Below, in pieces: positions 1 to 8,828 of a stretch of 64,000 nt of DNA. The position numbers and the translations under genes are program-made. The notes beneath the pieces were generated by a model. The model searched no databases, was not told where the DNA came from, and saw only the letters and a program-made list of their open reading frames with translations. Each line of letters opens with the position of its first letter. The stretch's first letter is position 1. This DNA is from Novosphingobium sp. AAP83. Its GTDB lineage: Bacteria; Pseudomonadota; Alphaproteobacteria; Sphingomonadales; Sphingomonadaceae. The stretch lies in assembly GCF_001295795.1 (NCBI RefSeq), contig NZ_LJHY01000002.1:124001-188000 (forward strand), given 5' to 3'.

Positions 1-183
1 GCCGAACTGGCGCGCATAGGCCGCTATTACGCCACGCAATCGATGCTCGTGCTCGATCCGCAAACGGGCCGCTATGATGCCGCCGCCACGCCGTCTACCG
101 GCAGCGATACCCTGTTCGATTACTACCGCGCCGTATGGGATGGCTCCGCCACGCCCGAACGCGGCGATCACGCGGTTTTCTGA
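1..183 (+). CDS. C-terminal fragment of an unidentified protein
   Basis: The first 60 codons of the window are open in frame 1 and end at a TGA at 181-183; the 5' end lies outside the window. The tail is rich in Tyr, Asp and Ala and ends in RGDHAVF. I do not recognise the family with certainty. The tail vaguely recalls NAD(P)-binding SDR/NmrA-like proteins, but this cannot be supported from the fragment alone. It converges on the phosphatase gene on the other strand, which ends at the next base. Confidence 0.5.
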   Translation, partial: AELARIGRYYATQSMLVLDPQTGRYDAAATPSTGSDTLFDYYRAVWDGSATPERGDHAVF

Positions 184-648
184 TCAGCGCGAATAGCGTT
201 TGACAAGCGCCTGCGCCGCCGCATCCACATCGGCCCACGCCTGCGCAAAATCGGTGTGATCGCCGTAATAGGGATCAATCACCGCCGTGCCCTTGCGTCC
301 CGGCACAAGGTCCATCAGCAGCCCCACTTCGGCAATGTGGCGTGCCGGTTCGATACGGCGCAAGTCCTTGAGGTTCTGCTGGTCGAGCGCGAAGATATGG
401 CCAAACTTGTGGAAATCATCCTCGGTCACCGCCCGCGCGCGATATTTGGAAATATCCACCCCATGCTCCAGCGCCATCTCTTGCGCGCGCGGATCGGGCG
501 CATTGCCTGTGTGCCAATCCCCCGTCCCGGCAGAATCAATCGTCATCGCCACGCCCGCCGCCACCGCCCGCTTGCGCAAAGCGGCCTCGGCCAGGGGCGA
601 ACGGCAGATATTGCCAAGGCATACGAACAGGATGGAAGGCTGGCTCAC
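184..648 (-). CDS. Low-molecular-weight protein-tyrosine phosphatase
   Basis: The protein carries the LMW-PTP P-loop CLGNICRSP, with the nucleophilic Cys and the Arg of CX5R, close to the N-terminus, and the general-acid loop DPYYGD near the C-terminus. The family removes phosphate from tyrosine residues of cytosolic proteins; in bacteria it often acts on BY-kinases of polysaccharide systems. The frame is open to a TTG at 693, but the GTG at 648 gives 154 residues, the usual family length, and puts the P-loop at its usual distance from the start. It is convergent with the fragment at 1-183 and divergent from purC. The substrate is unknown. Confidence 0.9.
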   Translation of the reverse strand: MSQPSILFVCLGNICRSPLAEAALRKRAVAAGVAMTIDSAGTGDWHTGNAPDPRAQEMALEHGVDISKYRARAVTEDDFHKFGHIFALDQQNLKDLRRIEPARHIAEVGLLMDLVPGRKGTAVIDPYYGDHTDFAQAWADVDAAAQALVKRYSR

Positions 649-888
649 GCGATCACGATACCTCACGGGCCGGGACTTCTCCCGGCCGATCAAAAACGGA
701 TCCTCAGCCCATCACGTAGAAATACGTACCGCGATGAAATGTCCAGCCCATTTCGCGCAATTGCACTTTTGCACCGCGTCGCCTATATAACAGAAGAACG
801 CCCCGGCATAAGCGATGGAGTCGCCTCCACGCCACGCCGGGGTTTCTTATTCAGGCCGGGACGCAATGCCCGGCGCCGCGCAGGAAAC

Positions 889-1680
889 ATGATGATGTCT
901 CGTCGCCGCCAGATTTACGAAGGCAAGGCCAAGATTCTTTACGAAGGCCCCGAACCGGGCACGATCATCCAGTATTTCAAGGATGACGCCACTGCGTTCA
1001 ACGCGCAAAAGCGCGGGACGATCAACGGCAAGGGTGTGATCAACAACCGCATCAGCGAATATGTGTTCACGCGCCTTGCCCACATCGGCATCCCCACGCA
1101 CTTCATCCGCCGCCTCAACATGCGCGAACAGCTTGTGCGGCAGGCCGAAATCATCCCGATCGAAGTGGTCGTGCGCAATATCGCCGCGGGCTCCATCTCG
1201 AAGCGCCTCGGCATCGAAGAGGGTGAGCCGCTGCCGCACACCCTGATCGAATACTATTACAAGGACGATGCGCTGGGCGATCCGATGATCGCTGAAGAGC
1301 ACATCGCCTGCTTCGGCTGGGCCAGCAACGAAGAGATGCAGGACATCTCCTCGATGGCGATCCGCGTGAACGATTTCCTCTGCGGCATGTTCGCGGCGAT
1401 CAACATCAGCCTCGTTGATTTCAAGCTTGAATTCGGCCGCATCTGGGATGGCGATTTCGCCCGCGTGATCCTCGCCGATGAAATCAGCCCCGACGGCTGC
1501 CGCCTGTGGGACATGACCACCGGCGAAAAGCTCGACAAGGACCGGTTCCGCCAAGACCTTGGCGGCGAAGAAGAAGCCTATCAGGAAGTCGCCCGCCGCC
1601 TCGGCCTGCTCGAAACCGACGGCGGCCCCAGCGAAGTGTTCGACCTCGGCGCACATCGCAAGCTGCGCGGCAAGAAGTAA
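889..1680 (+). CDS. purC: Phosphoribosylaminoimidazole-succinocarboxamide synthase (SAICAR synthetase)
   Basis: A 263-residue protein with the PurC N-terminus ([16 protein letters not shown]) and the conserved stretches [17 protein letters not shown] and [13 protein letters not shown]. It condenses CAIR with aspartate using ATP, step 7 of purine synthesis in the cytosol. The frame is open much further upstream (from 256), but that extension lies antisense to the phosphatase gene. Three ATG codons occur in a row (889, 892, 895) after an AGGAAA at 882-887. I chose the first; 892 is equally plausible. purS and purQ follow about 4 kb downstream, separated by a peptidase and a regulator gene; purL is not in the window. 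Confidence 0.95.
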   Translation: MMMSRRRQIYEGKAKILYEGPEPGTIIQYFKDDATAFNAQKRGTINGKGVINNRISEYVFTRLAHIGIPTHFIRRLNMREQLVRQAEIIPIEVVVRNIAAGSISKRLGIEEGEPLPHTLIEYYYKDDALGDPMIAEEHIACFGWASNEEMQDISSMAIRVNDFLCGMFAAINISLVDFKLEFGRIWDGDFARVILADEISPDGCRLWDMTTGEKLDKDRFRQDLGGEEEAYQEVARRLGLLETDGGPSEVFDLGAHRKLRGKK

Positions 1681-1690
1681 GCCCAAAGAT

Positions 1691-1735
1691 CCTCCCCGAG
1701 CTCGCTCGGGGAGGTGGCAGCCGAAGGCTGACGGA
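1691..1735. repeat. Palindromic intergenic repeat / possible purC terminator
   Basis: A perfect 10-bp hairpin (1691-1700 with 1705-1714, CCTCCCCGAG) is followed directly by a second small stem (CAGCC GAA GGCTG). The arrangement resembles the dispersed palindromic repeats seen between genes in sphingomonads. It sits 10 bases after the purC stop. There is no clear U-tract, so it is not an obvious classical terminator. Confidence 0.6.
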
Positions 1736-1787
1736 GGGGTAAGTCCCCATTGCGCGCCCGCCCCCAAACAGGCACACCCTTGGCGCA

Positions 1788-4634
1788 ATGATCCTCCACC
1801 GCCTAGTCCCCCTCACCGCCCTACTCACCCTCGCCGCCTGCGCCACCCAGCCCGCGAGCCTGACCAGCGCCCCCACCCCCTTATGGGCGTTCCAGAACAG
1901 CGACCTACCCGCAGACCCCGCCTTCCGCTACGGCGCGCTCCCCAACGGCATGCGCTTCATCATTCGCCGCAACGCCACGCCCGCAGGCACCGCGCAAGTG
2001 CGCATGAACATCGACACCGGATCGCTCGACGAACGCGAGAGCGAACGCGGCTTTGCCCATTTTGTCGAACACATGGCGTTCAACGGGTCGACCAACGTCC
2101 CCGAAGGCGAGATGATCAAGCTGCTTGAACGGATTGGCCTCTCGTTCGGCGCGGATACCAACGCGCAGACCTCGTTCGAACAGACTCTCTACATGCTCGA
2201 TCTGCCGCGCAACGATGAAAAGCTGCTCGATACAGCGCTCATGCTGATGCGCGAAACCGCCAGCGAACTCAGTTTCGATCCCGCAGCAGTACAGCGCGAA
2301 CGCGGCGTCGTCCTGTCGGAATTACGTGATGGCCAAGGCTGGCAACGCAACAATCTCGAAGACCAGCTCGCCTTCTTCTATCCGCAAGCGACATACCCCA
2401 AACGCCTGCCCATCGGCACGGTCGAGACGCTCAACGCCGCCAGTGCCGAAACGCTCAAAGCCTTCTGGGCGCGCGAATACGTGCCCTCCAAAACCACCTT
2501 GATCGTGGTCGGTGATTTCGATCCCGATGTGGTCGAACAGGCCTTGCGCACCCGCTTTGCCGATTGGCAGCCAAAGCCGCAAACCCCGCGTCCCGATCAG
2601 GGCAAAGTCCTGCCCAAACAGAAGTCTGCGGTCGATATCCACCTCGATCCCTCGCTGTCCGAACGCGTCACCGCATCGCGCCACGGTGCTTGGCTTGATG
2701 AGCCTGACACTATCGCCAACCGCCGCCGCAACCTGCTGCGCCAGATCGGCTATGGCGTGGTCAACCGCCGGTTCCAGCGCATGACCCGCACGGTCAATCC
2801 GCCCTTTCGCGGCGCGGGCTTTGGCACCAGCGAGGTGTTCAGGATCGGACGCACGACGAACCTGATGGTTGATACCACAGACAGCGGCTGGCAGCGCGGT
2901 TTCGCTGCTGCCGCCGGCGTCTATGCCCGCGCTATGGCGGGCGGCTTCACCCGGACCGAGATCAACGAACAACTCGCCAATATCCGCACGGGCCTCGAAA
3001 ACGCCGCCGCCGGGGCTGACACCCGCTCACACAGCGCGCTCGTCAGCGCGGCCCTCGCGCTGATCCGCGATGATACCGTGCCCACAACGCCCGAATCCGG
3101 CCTTGCCCGCTTCAACCAGTTCGCCGGAACGATCACGCCCGAAGCGGTGATGGCCGCGCTGCGCGAAGAGGCCGTCCCGCTCAAATCCCCGCTCATCCGC
3201 TGGCAGGGCCGCACCGCCCCCAAAGAGGGCGCAAAAGCGCTCGCCCAGACATGGGACAAAGCCACCCGTGCCAGGGCTGCGGCAGATGAAATCCCCAACC
3301 CCGCGCCCTTTGCCTATACCAGCTTCGGCACCCCCGGCACGGTCGTCTCCGATACCACCGAACCGCTTTACGGCATCCGCACCATCCGCTTTGCCAATAA
3401 CGTCCGCCTGAACCTCAAACGCACTGATCTTGCCAAGGACCGTGTCGATATCCGCCTCAATCTCGATGGTGGTGAATTGCTCGATACCGCCGCCAACCCG
3501 CTCGCCACCGAGATGACCGGCGTCCTGACGCGCGGCGGCTTGGGCAAACACAGCGAGGACGATCTGCAAACCCTGCTCGCCGGGCGCTCTGTGGCGATGG
3601 GCCTTGGTGCCAGCGGCGATACGTTCGAAAGCAGCGCCACCACCACCCCGCGCGATCTGGCCCTGCAATTGCAATTGTACACTGCGATGCTGACCGATCC
3701 CGGTTACCGACCCGAAGGCGAAACGGTGTATCGCCAGAATATCGCCAATTTCTTCGCCCGCCTGCGCTCCTCGCCCGGCGCGGCGCTTGGCAATGCCATC
3801 GGCGGCATCCTGTCGGGCAACGATCCGCGCTTCACCCTGCAACCGCAAGATGCTTATGCTGCGCTAACATACGCCAGTTTGCGCGAAGCCATCGCCAGCC
3901 GCCTCGCCAACGGCGCGCTCGAAATCGCCATTGTCGGCGATATCGATGAAGCCGCGACGATCGCCGCCGTGGCACAAACTTTCGGCGCGCTCCCTTCGCG
4001 TGAAACGGATTTCCGCCCCTACACTGCCGAACGCCAACGCGCCTTCACCCCGCAGCGCGGGCTCACGCTGGTGCGCCATACGGGCGAGACCAATCAAGCC
4101 ATCGTCCGCTACGTCTGGCCCACCCGCGATGACCGCGATCCCGAAGAGGCTATGGCGCTCGCCCTGCTCACCGAAGTCACACAAATCGAAGTGCTTGATA
4201 CCGTGCGCGAAAAACTGGGCAAAGCCTATAGCCCCGGCGCATCCAGCAGCCTCAGCCGGGTCTGGACGGGCTATGGCACTTTCGCCGTCGCCGCCTCGGT
4301 CGATCTGGCAGACATCGCTGATACCCGCGCCGCGCTCGATGAAACCGTGCGTGCGCTTGCCACCATACCGGTCGATCCTGACGTGATCCAGCGCGCCCGC
4401 GCCCCCATGCTCGAACGCATCGACAACGCGCTTAAAACCAACAGTGGCTGGATGAACCTTGCCGAACGCGCCCAGACCGAACCCGACCGCCTGCTCCGCG
4501 CCAAATCCGCCCGCGCGCGATTGGAAAAGCTGACAGCGGCGGATTTGCAGGCGATGGCGAAACGCTATCTGGGCGTGGAAAAGGCCGTGCAGATTCTGGT
4601 CCTGCCGGAAGGTGCCGAAGCGCCTGAACGCTAA
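1788..4634 (+). CDS. M16 family zinc metallopeptidase, lipoprotein
   Basis: A 948-residue protein with a lipoprotein signal at residues 1-18 (lipobox LAAC, Cys18), so probably anchored to an envelope membrane facing the periplasm. The inverted zinc motif HFVEH lies at residues 91-95, followed by a Glu-containing RERGVVLSEL helix near 170 that would give the third ligand. Two M16 halves are present, as usual for long insulinase/pitrilysin-type members: an active N-terminal half and a second half (about 510-948) without HxxEH. The family degrades peptides. Sitting between purC and purS looks incidental rather than functional. Confidence 0.9.
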   Translation: MILHRLVPLTALLTLAACATQPASLTSAPTPLWAFQNSDLPADPAFRYGALPNGMRFIIRRNATPAGTAQVRMNIDTGSLDERESERGFAHFVEHMAFNGSTNVPEGEMIKLLERIGLSFGADTNAQTSFEQTLYMLDLPRNDEKLLDTALMLMRETASELSFDPAAVQRERGVVLSELRDGQGWQRNNLEDQLAFFYPQATYPKRLPIGTVETLNAASAETLKAFWAREYVPSKTTLIVVGDFDPDVVEQALRTRFADWQPKPQTPRPDQGKVLPKQKSAVDIHLDPSLSERVTASRHGAWLDEPDTIANRRRNLLRQIGYGVVNRRFQRMTRTVNPPFRGAGFGTSEVFRIGRTTNLMVDTTDSGWQRGFAAAAGVYARAMAGGFTRTEINEQLANIRTGLENAAAGADTRSHSALVSAALALIRDDTVPTTPESGLARFNQFAGTITPEAVMAALREEAVPLKSPLIRWQGRTAPKEGAKALAQTWDKATRARAAADEIPNPAPFAYTSFGTPGTVVSDTTEPLYGIRTIRFANNVRLNLKRTDLAKDRVDIRLNLDGGELLDTAANPLATEMTGVLTRGGLGKHSEDDLQTLLAGRSVAMGLGASGDTFESSATTTPRDLALQLQLYTAMLTDPGYRPEGETVYRQNIANFFARLRSSPGAALGNAIGGILSGNDPRFTLQPQDAYAALTYASLREAIASRLANGALEIAIVGDIDEAATIAAVAQTFGALPSRETDFRPYTAERQRAFTPQRGLTLVRHTGETNQAIVRYVWPTRDDRDPEEAMALALLTEVTQIEVLDTVREKLGKAYSPGASSSLSRVWTGYGTFAVAASVDLADIADTRAALDETVRALATIPVDPDVIQRARAPMLERIDNALKTNSGWMNLAERAQTEPDRLLRAKSARARLEKLTAADLQAMAKRYLGVEKAVQILVLPEGAEAPER

Positions 4635-4654
4635 CGAAGAAGACCCATCCCCGA

Positions 4655-4717
4655 CCCTTCCCGCAAGCGGGAAGGGAGAAAGAAAAAACTATCCTAAACC
4701 ACTCCCGCCTGCGGGAG
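4655..4717. repeat. Two GC-rich hairpins downstream of the peptidase gene
   Basis: CCCTTCCCGC pairs with GCGGGAAGGG across two bases (4655-4676), and CTCCCGC pairs with GCGGGAG (4702-4717). They are typical intergenic palindromes of the same kind as at 1691. Either could act as the peptidase-gene terminator, but neither has a clean U-tract on the plus strand. Confidence 0.55.
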
Positions 4718-4790
4718 GGGAGCAAGACTTAATGAGCCGCAGGCGAATTTAGTCGCAGCGGGGTGGGCAAGCGCGCAACGCCAGCCCCTA

Positions 4791-4822
4791 CAAAAAAGCC
4801 CCCTCCTCTTCAGAGGAGGGGG
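4791..4822 (-). terminator. Rho-independent terminator of the tetR gene
   Basis: A perfect 10-bp stem (CCCCCTCCTC at 4799-4808, GAGGAGGGGG at 4813-4822, four-base loop). Read on the minus strand it is followed by CTTTTTTG. It lies 37 bases past the stop of the minus-strand TetR gene. Confidence 0.75.
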
Positions 4823-4858
4823 TTGGGGTGGTGGCTCTCCCCAAGCACAACGCCAAAC

Positions 4859-5464
4859 CTAAACCTTGCGCAACCCCGCCAAAATCACCTCGGCATGGCA
4901 CTCTGCCATCCACTCGGTATTCATCGGCTCGGCCCCAACCGGCTCGAACACGTTGCGCCACAGTGCAGCGAAGATGATCCCGCTCGCCACGGTGCGTGAT
5001 GCCATCTTGGGATCGGCACAGGTAAACTCGCCCCGGCCCACTCCATGGATGATCAGCCGCTCCACAGCGCCCAGCACACAGATCAGCGCCGTTTCATGAT
5101 AGAACCGCGCCAGTTCCGGGAAATTGCGCCCCTCGCCCACGATCAGGCGCGGCAAAAATGCGGTTTCAGGTCCGGCCATCTTTGCCATGGCAATACGGAT
5201 AAACCCGCGCAGCAGCGCGGCTGCCGGAAGCGCGCCATAATCATTGGGCAGCAGCTTGGGCATCACATCGGTGATCACTTCGGAAACCAGCGCCCGGAAC
5301 AGCGCGTCCTTGCTGTCAAACGCCAGATAAAGCGCGGCGCGGCTGATGCCGACGCGTTTGGCAATGTCCTCCATCCGGCTGGCGGCAAAACCGCGTCCGG
5401 CAAATTCCTCGCGCGCGGCATTCAATATCCGCTCCCGGCGGTCGGCTGGTGTCACCCTTGGCAT
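4859..5464 (-). CDS. TetR/AcrR family transcriptional regulator
   Basis: A 201-residue protein. The N-terminal 60 residues form the TetR DNA-binding domain: ILNAAREEFAGRGF, then the helix-turn-helix DIAKRVGISRAALYLAF, then KDALFRALV. The C-terminal ligand-binding half (about 70-201) resembles AcrR-type members; no ligand can be named. A perfect 20-bp palindrome lies just upstream of the start (5474-5493), so autorepression is likely. No efflux gene is adjacent; the neighbours are the M16 peptidase (convergent) and purS (divergent). Confidence 0.92.
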   Translation of the reverse strand: MPRVTPADRRERILNAAREEFAGRGFAASRMEDIAKRVGISRAALYLAFDSKDALFRALVSEVITDVMPKLLPNDYGALPAAALLRGFIRIAMAKMAGPETAFLPRLIVGEGRNFPELARFYHETALICVLGAVERLIIHGVGRGEFTCADPKMASRTVASGIIFAALWRNVFEPVGAEPMNTEWMAECHAEVILAGLRKV

Positions 5465-5473
5465 GCGTTAATA

Positions 5474-5493
5474 ATAACTGACGCGTCAGTTAT
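5474..5493. promoter_or_regulatory. Perfect 20-bp palindromic operator upstream of tetR
   Basis: ATAACTGACGCGTCAGTTAT is a perfect dyad whose edge is 9 bases from the TetR start codon. The ACTGACgCGTCAGT type is common among AcrR-like operators. It lies in the 399-bp space shared with purS, about 370 bases from the purS start, so it most likely controls tetR itself. Confidence 0.75.
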
Positions 5494-5862
5494 GTAAACC
5501 CGGCGATGGTCTGAAAAGATGCGGCGGCGACGGGCAGTTCGCGTGGGGTGCGATAGGTGGGTTTGCCCGGATCGCCGCCGCAAGGGGGGGGAGTTATGAC
5601 ACTCCTTGTAGAACACAATATGCTTCTCAAGCGTCGATAGCATCATCGTTTTCCTACTTACGCATTTGGCGCTATGTGCTTGGATGATGCTCGCGTGCCC
5701 TCCCTCCTTCCCGCCATTCAAAACCGCCACTGCGGGGGCCGGAGTTTTCTCTCTGGACAGTGTAAACTGTGTCAACTTGCCCACTCAAACCTTGCCCTTC
5801 TGGCCGCGCGGTTGCATAGGCCGCGCGAAGATTCTCAACCCCTCCGTCCGAAAGGCTCCGCG
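5494..5862. other. Intergenic region between tetR and purS
   Basis: No convincing gene. Reading frames here have no family signature and poor starts. The purS promoter must lie here; I cannot place it with confidence. Confidence 0.4.
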
Positions 5863-6096
5863 ATGAAGGTCCGCGTCATTGTCACCCTCAAGAACGGCGT
5901 CCTCGATCCGCAGGGCCGCGCCATTCATCATGCGCTCGAAGGCCTCGGCTTTGCCGGCGTCAATGATGTGCGCGCAGGCCGTGTGATCGAACTCGACGTG
6001 GCCGATGCCACCTCGGATGAATCGCTCGACGAGATGTGCCGTAAACTCCTCGCCAATATGGTGATCGAGAATTACCGCATCGAAAAGGCCGCCTGA
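5863..6096 (+). CDS. purS: Phosphoribosylformylglycinamidine synthase subunit PurS
   Basis: A 77-residue protein that opens with MKVRVIVTLKNGVLDPQG and continues with GFAGVNDVRAGRVIELDV, the small structural subunit of the PurSQL complex. It bridges PurQ and PurL, which make FGAM from FGAR, glutamine and ATP. The purQ gene starts 15 bases downstream, so they are co-transcribed. The separate PurS shows that this organism uses the three-subunit enzyme. Confidence 0.95.
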   Translation: MKVRVIVTLKNGVLDPQGRAIHHALEGLGFAGVNDVRAGRVIELDVADATSDESLDEMCRKLLANMVIENYRIEKAA

Positions 6097-6111
6097 GCAG
6101 GAGCTTCCCCA

Positions 6112-6789
6112 ATGGCCTTCACTTCCGCCGTCATCACCTTCCCCGGCTCCAATTGTGACCGCGACATGGCCGTAGCCGTCGAACAGGTCTGCGGCGGCAC
6201 GGTCCACCGCGTATGGCACGGCGATGCCGATCTGCCCGAAGGCCTTGATTTCATCGCGCTGCCCGGTGGCTTTTCCTACGGCGATTACCTCCGCTCGGGC
6301 GCAATGGCGGCCCGCTCACCCGTGATGCAAGCCGTGGTCCGCGCGGCGGAACGCGGCGTTGCGGTGCTTGGCGTATGCAATGGCTTCCAGGTGCTCACCG
6401 AAGCGGGCCTCCTGCCCGGCGCGCTGATGCGCAATGCCGGCATCCGCTTCGTGTGCCGCGATGTAAAGCTGACGGTGGAAAACGCGCAATCGCTATTCAC
6501 CGCAGGCTATTCCGCAGGCCAGCAGATCACCATCCCCGTCGCGCACCACGATGGCAATTATTTCGCCGATGATCAGACGCTTGACCGGATCGAAGGCGAA
6601 GGCCGCGTCGCCTTCCGTTATGCCGAACAGGTAAACGGCTCGGCACGCCAAATCGCAGGCGTCCTCAACGATCGCGGCAACGTGCTCGGCATGATGCCCC
6701 ACCCCGAACGCATGATCGAAACCGCCCAAGGCGGCACCGATGGCCGCGCCCTGTTCGAAAGCGTCGTGCGCGGATTGGTCAACGCTTGA
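6112..6789 (+). CDS. purQ: Phosphoribosylformylglycinamidine synthase subunit PurQ (glutamine amidotransferase)
   Basis: A 225-residue class I glutaminase. The nucleophile elbow GVCNGFQVL carries the catalytic Cys (about residue 87), and the His-Glu pair is in PHPERMIE near the C-terminus. The N-terminal FPGSNCDRD is typical of PurQ. It releases ammonia for PurL in purine synthesis. purS is directly upstream; purL does not follow, because a terminator and the aceA locus come next. Confidence 0.96.
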   Translation: MAFTSAVITFPGSNCDRDMAVAVEQVCGGTVHRVWHGDADLPEGLDFIALPGGFSYGDYLRSGAMAARSPVMQAVVRAAERGVAVLGVCNGFQVLTEAGLLPGALMRNAGIRFVCRDVKLTVENAQSLFTAGYSAGQQITIPVAHHDGNYFADDQTLDRIEGEGRVAFRYAEQVNGSARQIAGVLNDRGNVLGMMPHPERMIETAQGGTDGRALFESVVRGLVNA

Positions 6790-6800
6790 CCCAAAAAAAT

Positions 6801-6834
6801 GGCCCGCCGCACTCATTACTAAGTGCGGCGGGCC
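6801..6834. terminator. Bidirectional terminator between purQ and the aceA operon
   Basis: A perfect 13-bp stem (6801-6813 with 6822-6834) with an 8-base loop lies 11 bases after the purQ stop. On the minus strand it is followed by ATTTTTTTGG, so it also ends the aceA-side transcript. Confidence 0.85.
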
Positions 6835-6877
6835 GGACTTTCCTCCCCAGGAAAGGTCCTTGTAGGCAGGCTCGGGA

Positions 6878-7036
6878 TTAACGTCCCATTGCACTGCCAA
6901 GCCGGTGGTAAAGGTGCGAGAACTTCACCGATTCGGGCTGGTCCTCGATCACCTTCAAATAGTGCAGCACAGCTTCGCGGATCAGCTTGAAGTCCTCGGT
7001 TGAGAGGACCGCGCGGGCACGAGCAGGTTCAGCCAT
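6878..7036 (-). CDS. Small conserved-looking protein downstream of aceA
   Basis: A 52-residue soluble, charged protein (MAEPARARAVLSTEDFK... RLGSAMGR). I chose the ATG at 7036, preceded by AAGGAGAC, over an upstream frame extension. It starts 51 bases after the aceA stop on the same strand and ends just before the terminator, so it is very probably co-transcribed with aceA. No family is recognised. Confidence 0.7.
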   Translation of the reverse strand: MAEPARARAVLSTEDFKLIREAVLHYLKVIEDQPESVKFSHLYHRLGSAMGR

Positions 7037-7087
7037 AGTCAGTCTCCTTGGATCTTCGTGGCACAATTGCCGCGAATGTTCTGTGTG

Positions 7088-8683
7088 TTAAGCAGCAAAC
7101 TGGTTCATCGTATTGGCAGCGCCGCCAGCTTTGAGCGCGGCTTCACCGGCGAAGTATTCCTTGTGATCATCGCCGATGTCCGAACCGGACATGTTCTGGT
7201 GCTTCACGCAAGCAATGCCCTGGCGGATTTCCTGACGCTGCACGCCCTTGACGTAACCCAGCATGCCCTGTTCGCCGAAATATTCCTTGGCCAGGTTATC
7301 GGTGCTGAGCGCCGCCGTGTGATAGGTCGGCAGTGTGATCAGATGGTGGAAGATGCCGGCCTGTGCCGCTGAATCGCGCTGGAACGTGCGGATGCGTTCA
7401 TCAGCTTCATCAGCCAGTGCGGTGCCATCATAGACGACGCTCATCAGCTTGGCACGGTCATAGGCGCTTACATCCTGACCCGCTTCAGCCCAGGCATCGA
7501 ATACCTGCTGGCGGAAGTTCAGCGTCCAGTTGAAGCTTGGTGAATTGTTATAGACCAACTTGGCATTGGGGATGACTTCGCGGATACGGTTCACCATGCC
7601 ACCGATCTGGCCGATGTGCGGTTTTTCGGTTTCGATCCACAGCAAGTCCGCGCCGTTCTGCAGCGAAGCAATGCTGTCCATCACGCAGCGATCTTCACCG
7701 GTGCCTTCGCGGAACTGGAACAGGTTCGATGCCAAACGCTTGGGCCGCATCAGCTTGCCATCGCGAGCGATCAAGACATCGCCATGGCCGAGGTTTGCCG
7801 GATCAACTTCTTCGCAATCGAGGAAGCTGTTATACTGATCGGCAAGATCGCCCGGTTCGCGGGTGAACGCAATCTGCTTGGTCAGGCCAGCGCCGAGCGA
7901 GTCGGTGCGGGCAACGATCACGCCATCATCAACGCCCAGTTCCATGAAGGCGTACCGGACGGCACGGATCTTCGCGAGGAAATCTTCGTGCGGAACGGTA
8001 ACCTTGCCATCCTGATGTCCGCACTGCTTTTCATCCGAAACCTGGTTCTCGATCTGGATGCAGCAAGCGCCTGCTTCGATGAACTTCTTGGCCAGCAGAT
8101 AAGTCGCCTCGGCGTTGCCGAAACCTGCGTCGATATCGGCGATGATCGGAACAACATGCGTTTCAAACGCGTCAATCTTGGAGAGCATACGGTGCGTGTT
8201 GACAGCATCGCCAGCAGCCTTAGCGGCATCAAGCTCGCGGAACATCATGCCCAATTCGCGCGCATCTGCCTGCTTCAGGAACGTGTAAAGCTCTGCAATC
8301 AAGTCTGAGACACTGGTCTTCTCGTGCATCGACTGGTCCGGCAGCGGACCGAATTCGCTGCGAAGTGCGGCGACCATCCAGCCCGACAGATAAAGGTAAC
8401 GGCCTTTGGTAGTGCCGAAGTGCTTCTTGATCGAAATCATCTTCTGCTGGCCGATAAACCCGTGCCAGCAGCCGAGCGACTGCGTGTAGTTGGCCGGATC
8501 AGCATCATAAGCGGCCATATCGCGGCGCATGACCTTGGCGGTGTAACGCGCAATGTCGATGCCGGTCAGAAAACGGTTTTGCAAACGCATACGCGCCACT
8601 GAAGCTGCCTCAATGCCATCCCATGTCTGTTCAAAGGGAGCGATGGCTTTGCGAGCCTCGGCGATGTTGTGCTGATAAGTCAT
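7088..8683 (-). CDS. aceA: Isocitrate lyase
   Basis: A 531-residue protein of the long bacterial isocitrate lyase type. The active-site loop reads KQCGH (about residue 220), with the catalytic Cys present and Gln in place of the more common second Lys. VPIIADIDAGFGNAEATYLLAK and WIETEKPHI are further metal and substrate-binding stretches. It splits isocitrate into glyoxylate and succinate, allowing growth on acetate and fatty acids. RBS AAGGAAAT precedes the ATG. It is divergent from an ScfR/RamB-type regulator, with an inverted repeat between them, which fits carbon-source control. Confidence 0.97.
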   Translation of the reverse strand: MTYQHNIAEARKAIAPFEQTWDGIEAASVARMRLQNRFLTGIDIARYTAKVMRRDMAAYDADPANYTQSLGCWHGFIGQQKMISIKKHFGTTKGRYLYLSGWMVAALRSEFGPLPDQSMHEKTSVSDLIAELYTFLKQADARELGMMFRELDAAKAAGDAVNTHRMLSKIDAFETHVVPIIADIDAGFGNAEATYLLAKKFIEAGACCIQIENQVSDEKQCGHQDGKVTVPHEDFLAKIRAVRYAFMELGVDDGVIVARTDSLGAGLTKQIAFTREPGDLADQYNSFLDCEEVDPANLGHGDVLIARDGKLMRPKRLASNLFQFREGTGEDRCVMDSIASLQNGADLLWIETEKPHIGQIGGMVNRIREVIPNAKLVYNNSPSFNWTLNFRQQVFDAWAEAGQDVSAYDRAKLMSVVYDGTALADEADERIRTFQRDSAAQAGIFHHLITLPTYHTAALSTDNLAKEYFGEQGMLGYVKGVQRQEIRQGIACVKHQNMSGSDIGDDHKEYFAGEAALKAGGAANTMNQFAA

Positions 8684-8775
8684 TTTCCGATTTCCTTGCT
8701 CGGCGTACTGTTCGTCTGAAAATCAGCTAGGCCAAAGAATTGGCCGGGGAAATGGCTGACGCGGTCATGTTGTCA

Positions 8776-8802
8776 AACTTTACAGAATATGCTTGTAAAG
8801 TT
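8776..8802. promoter_or_regulatory. Inverted-repeat operator between aceA and its regulator
   Basis: AACTTTACA (8776-8784) and TGTAAAGTT (8794-8802) form a perfect 9-bp inverted repeat with a 9-bp spacer. It lies 27 bases before the regulator start and about 93 bases before aceA. It is the obvious binding site for the divergently encoded regulator. Confidence 0.65.
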
Positions 8803-8828
8803 GTGCAGCTAACACAAGGTCGTCTGTC

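Noticed and set aside
256..888. An N-terminal extension of the purC frame
   Set aside because: It lies antisense to the phosphatase gene; the PurC family starts near the ATGs at 889.
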